A stretch of 23,341 nucleotides of DNA, from IMG/VR virus record IMGVR_UViG_3300020477_000137, positions 1 to 23,341 of that record. One strand, 5' to 3'. Position numbers and translations under genes: made by a program. This DNA comes from a virus. The notes beneath the pieces were generated by a model, which did not search any database, was not told where the DNA came from, and saw only the letters and a program-made list of their open reading frames with translations. Position 1 is the first letter of the stretch; the number at the start of each line of letters is the position of its first letter. This document shows, piece by piece, positions 19,964 through 23,341 of the stretch.

Positions 19964-22606
19964 TTATGCCACTATAGTGGAAGCATCAAGACCAATTTCT
20001 GCGCCAGTATCTAACAAGTTTAAACCATCAAAAGACGCTAATGGTATTGCACCTTGCATAAACTTTTTAAATACTTCTTCTTTAGATTGACCAGTTAATT
20101 GTGATGTAACGTCTACGCGATCATCAATTAAATCTACGATTGTTTTAGGTTCAGATCCTAACCCAGTTAAATCGCCAAAAGTAAACCAAGTTAATGATTG
20201 TGCTTCGGCTGGATTAACGCCTGCAATTTCCGCAACCTTTTTATAAATATCGGCAAAAACGGCATACTCAGTTTGCATCGATTTGCCATTAATCATTTGT
20301 TTTGCAAGTGTATCTTTTATCATTGTAGCAACGTCTAAACTACTTGGATCTTTTTTATACATTTCTTGAAATTCTTTTGTTTTCTTAGGCTTTTTACCAC
20401 CTATAAAATCTATAGGCACTGAACCTGGATTAAGTTTATTCATTACATAAAATACGGCTCTGATTGCGTGAGTGTCTACAGTTACAACCTTTAAATTACC
20501 AGATACGTTTTCTGCAAATGATACTGGCTTGGGATTGGTATTTACATTTAGTTTTCCAGCTTGTTTATCCTCAATTAATTTTTTATGTATGCCACCTTCA
20601 TTAATCATCATAGGGTAGCCTTTTTCATTTATACCATCCCCACCTGATCCTAAAATTTCAGTTACATCTTTACCTAAAGTTTCTTTGGCAGATACAAGTG
20701 ATGCGCTTCTTAAATTTTCTTCTGTTCTAGTGCGAGGACTAGTAACTGCATAATTTTGTGCAAACTTAAATAATTGTTTTTTAGCTACTTTCTCTGGTAT
20801 TCCTAGTGCTACGGCTTTGTCTATTAGTGGAGCCGTATGATAAAAGTATTGTACGTTAGAACCGATCGCTGGTTTTATAGAATTTGCTATTTCTTGTGCA
20901 ATAGCATCTGTATTATCTAGCACGGCTCTGGCTCTATCTCTTATTGGCAACGTAGCAACTTCGCCATTATTTCTAGGTAACACAATTTCTTTTTGTTTAT
21001 GGCTAACTAGAGTTTTTTCATACGATTTTGGACTTGTATCAAATAATGGATTTTGTCCAGATGGTTGTACTCTGTCTTTAGGACTTAATTCCATTTGTTT
21101 GGCTCTAGCATCTAATACAGTTTTAGTATCATCTAATACTTGTTTGGCGTTTGGCAAAACAACATCACCCACCACATCGTCACCTAATTTTAAAGAAGTA
21201 TCAGTAATTTTTTCTATTTCAATTCTAGGTTTAAATAATTGTATTTCTACTGCATCTTCTACATCATCAACATTTATATCTTTATAAAATGCCTCTATTC
21301 TATCATTTTCTAATTGTTGAAATTGAATACCATCATAACCATCAGCTAATGCTTTTTGTGGATCTCTATTATAAGTTTGCTCCCAAAGAGTACGACCTTC
21401 ATTGTTTTTTAAATTTAATATTTTAAATGAACCCTTTAATTTATAAATCTCACCTTCAGGGTCTTTGCCTAACTCACCTCTTGTAAAAGCTGATGCTAGT
21501 TTTTTATTATTAGTTGCATTTATAGCAGGTATTGCTCCAAATTGTGTTCTTCTTGATTTATTGATATCAAGATAATCTAAACCTTTTTTTGTAGTGCCGT
21601 GAAACAAACTAGGATATTCCAATACCATATCAGAACCTTTATTAACTTGTTTTGGTAAAATTACCATAGTAGAATCCACAACATTATCTACCACATCGTC
21701 ACCTGACTTCAAAGCACCTTTAACAATAGGCTTAAGGAAGTTTGCTTCTGCATCTTGAGTACTCATTGCTACACTGCCAGCGGTTGCACCAGCTACTGGC
21801 TTCCACGGTACATATTTTGCGCCTAGCATTATTGCTTTTATAACACCTTCAGTAGCACCGCCTAAAATTCCGCCTTCAATCGCGGACTTGGCACGGTTAA
21901 TTATTTCAGGGTTATTTTCATTTTTCTCCAAAATCGAAACAACGGTGTTACCAATGTTCGTTCGTTCCGCTGGTGTCGCACCATCCCACATTTTTGTTAG
22001 CGAAACTGTCAGCGTTGGATCATTAGGGTTAAAAGCCGCATAGTCAGCTATTGCTCCCCAATACAATCCACGAACAAACGCATTTGCACTGGTTAAGGCT
22101 TTTACCATTGTAGCTGCAGGAACCGCTGCAACGCTAAATTGTGCTACACCTTCCGTGATACCGCCAAGCATTTCATTGTCATATTGCAGATTTTCTACCC
22201 AGGTATTTGCCGTTTTAACACCAGGGATGTTGTCATTGACAAAATTATTATAAGCATCCAATACATATTTTATGCTATCCGAACCACCAATGGGCATATC
22301 AGAACTAATGTACTGACCAACGCCTGGAACCTTTGACATAACCCAATTTAACGTATCAACTGGCGCACCTACAAGTTCAGCAGCACCATACAGTGTTTCT
22401 TCAGCACCTTTGGGTACGCCTTTCACAATGGCTTTACCTACATCAGATCCTACAGAACTCACATTGCTCAATGTTTTATCAATGAATGACTGACCTTGCG
22501 TATCTGCTTCGCCGCTATCACTCGTCACCGTTGGCTCTTCCACTGGTTTTGATCTAAGTAGGGAACCTATAATGTATAGGTTGTCTTGTTCTGTTTCATA
22601 ATCCAT
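19964..22606 (-). CDS. Large polyvalent virion protein with ADP-ribosyltransferase-like segment
   Basis: An 880-residue protein. Residues 1-290 resemble conserved phage internal-virion sequence (GAEETLYGAAELVGAPVDT, FVRGLYWGAIADYAAFNPNDP). Residues 330-465 look like a mono-ADP-ribosyltransferase fold: LFHGTT (His336), a mid region with ASAF, GYDGIQF (423-429), then VEIQLFKPRIEI with Glu454. About residues 600-720 form another domain (FAQNYAVTSPRTRTEENLRSASL, PKPVSFAEN, VTVDTHAIRA), a 'DxHA' pattern seen in phage domains of unknown function (DUF7178-like, tentative). G+C drops near 21770, where the added part begins. If packaged, these enzymes would enter the host with DNA. The domain calls are inference. 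Confidence 0.7.
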   Translation of the reverse strand: MDYETEQDNLYIIGSLLRSKPVEEPTVTSDSGEADTQGQSFIDKTLSNVSSVGSDVGKAIVKGVPKGAEETLYGAAELVGAPVDTLNWVMSKVPGVGQYISSDMPIGGSDSIKYVLDAYNNFVNDNIPGVKTANTWVENLQYDNEMLGGITEGVAQFSVAAVPAATMVKALTSANAFVRGLYWGAIADYAAFNPNDPTLTVSLTKMWDGATPAERTNIGNTVVSILEKNENNPEIINRAKSAIEGGILGGATEGVIKAIMLGAKYVPWKPVAGATAGSVAMSTQDAEANFLKPIVKGALKSGDDVVDNVVDSTMVILPKQVNKGSDMVLEYPSLFHGTTKKGLDYLDINKSRRTQFGAIPAINATNNKKLASAFTRGELGKDPEGEIYKLKGSFKILNLKNNEGRTLWEQTYNRDPQKALADGYDGIQFQQLENDRIEAFYKDINVDDVEDAVEIQLFKPRIEIEKITDTSLKLGDDVVGDVVLPNAKQVLDDTKTVLDARAKQMELSPKDRVQPSGQNPLFDTSPKSYEKTLVSHKQKEIVLPRNNGEVATLPIRDRARAVLDNTDAIAQEIANSIKPAIGSNVQYFYHTAPLIDKAVALGIPEKVAKKQLFKFAQNYAVTSPRTRTEENLRSASLVSAKETLGKDVTEILGSGGDGINEKGYPMMINEGGIHKKLIEDKQAGKLNVNTNPKPVSFAENVSGNLKVVTVDTHAIRAVFYVMNKLNPGSVPIDFIGGKKPKKTKEFQEMYKKDPSSLDVATMIKDTLAKQMINGKSMQTEYAVFADIYKKVAEIAGVNPAEAQSLTWFTFGDLTGLGSEPKTIVDLIDDRVDVTSQLTGQSKEEVFKKFMQGAIPLASFDGLNLLDTGAEIGLDASTIVA

Positions 22607-23341
22607 TATTTCATATCTTCCGCAAAATATGTGATATACGGTTTAAATTCGATATATCTCTGATACAGAAAAGCATCAGCTTTAAAATCTCCTGAAGTTC
22701 TTTCTGTAAAAAAATCGGAAACACTTTTAATAGGGTTTGATTCATCAAGTTCAAAATCAAATTTTCCAAAAAAACCATCGCCCTTCATTACTTTTAAAAA
22801 CGTATTAAACTGATCTCTAACTAACTCTTTCAATGGTTCTTTGTTTGCTTTAATAAGTTCCTTTGCTTTTTCCTGCACCTCACTATAGGTCGCCATTTTA
22901 CCATCTTTTTCGCGCCACTCGGTTAAACTAATATACGTTGCAAAATACATTTCTTTTGCTAAATCTGATAAATTCGAATTGTCGTCTTTGTACTGTTCGT
23001 ATTTAAAAGCACTGCTTATTTTTACTTTTGCTTGTTTGTTTGCGTCATCCATTTCTTTAAGAGCAAGTGCGGCATACTTTTTAAAATCTTCAAGTGTAAT
23101 TTGAGATTCAGGTATGGCATTTACTGCATCAAGCGTTAAATTATTCGTTGCATCTAACTGAATCAAAGTACTAATAACAGTGCGGTCACTTTTTTTGTCT
23201 TTGTCTTTTTCTTCTGGTTCTTCAAACCTTTTCATATATTGGTCGTGTTTCTTCCACATTGTGTCAGTCATCTGCTTTTTATTTATTAGCCTAGCAACGA
23301 TGGCTTGAATTTTTGTATTTTGATTTGGTATTCTTGGATCA
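22606..23341 (-). CDS. Hypothetical virion-associated protein, probably 5'-truncated by window
   Basis: The minus-strand frame is open from the right edge to its stop, which overlaps the next start (TAATG). An ATG at 23271 would give 221 residues, but it lacks a ribosome binding site and the codons upstream (…IPNQNTKIQAIVARLINKKQ) read like normal protein, so the gene probably starts outside. The protein is highly charged and helical (KRFEEPEEKDKDKKSD; LKEMDDANKQAKVKI). It may be a scaffold or small internal virion protein by position. No family is recognised. Confidence 0.65.
   Translation of the reverse strand, partial: DPRIPNQNTKIQAIVARLINKKQMTDTMWKKHDQYMKRFEEPEEKDKDKKSDRTVISTLIQLDATNNLTLDAVNAIPESQITLEDFKKYAALALKEMDDANKQAKVKISSAFKYEQYKDDNSNLSDLAKEMYFATYISLTEWREKDGKMATYSEVQEKAKELIKANKEPLKELVRDQFNTFLKVMKGDGFFGKFDFELDESNPIKSVSDFFTERTSGDFKADAFLYQRYIEFKPYITYFAEDMK

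Overview
This window is part of a temperate tailed-phage genome, most likely a podovirus-like phage of a Gram-negative, probably marine, proteobacterium. The phage call rests on a cro/cI-type switch, a recombination gene cluster, a tyrosine integrase beside a tRNA-derived attachment site, a lysis cassette, a long T7-type tail fibre and two very large proteins of internal-virion type. The host call is inference. It rests on resemblance of several small genes to families I know from marine phages, and on a tRNA-Glu fragment with an encoded CCA end. Overall base composition is AT-rich but uneven.

Layout. (1) 1-130: short repeats and a leftward promoter candidate. (2) 131-3937, minus strand: one tightly overlapping early operon read from the Cro-like gene leftward: cro, VRR-NUC nuclease, PP-loop/PAPS-reductase-like protein, NrdR-like zinc ribbon, C5 cytosine methyltransferase, SleB-like wall hydrolase and three small proteins with paired cysteine motifs. 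(3) 3938-4755: the switch. A cI-like gene lies between two copies of the same 17-bp palindrome (TTGACA-N5-TGTCAA type), each overlapping the -35 box of an outward promoter. (4) 4756-7653, plus strand: a second early operon with a RecB/Cas4-like exonuclease, small membrane protein, two phage hypotheticals (one DUF6378-like), a possible annealing protein and partner, and an excisionase-like protein. (5) 7661-9492: convergent integrase, a small partner gene and a compact attP region. (6) 9493-23341, minus strand: late genes, read right to left from virion proteins through tail fibre and fibre chaperone to small membrane proteins, holin and lysozyme.

How it fits together. The repressor would bind both operators and silence the two early operons. 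The exonuclease and putative annealing protein would form a recombination pair. Integrase and the excisionase-like protein would act at attP. The methyltransferase would protect phage DNA from restriction. Because phage genes flank the tRNA fragment on both sides, this is probably attP in an unintegrated phage genome and not a prophage end.

Most notable points: the duplicated operator; the attP with a conserved tRNA 3' half, terminator and flanking 22-bp repeats; a virion protein carrying an ADP-ribosyltransferase-like segment exactly where base composition drops; and a 200-codon open frame inside the methyltransferase gene whose product resembles a recurring phage hypothetical protein. Family assignments are from motif recognition by eye, not from searches.
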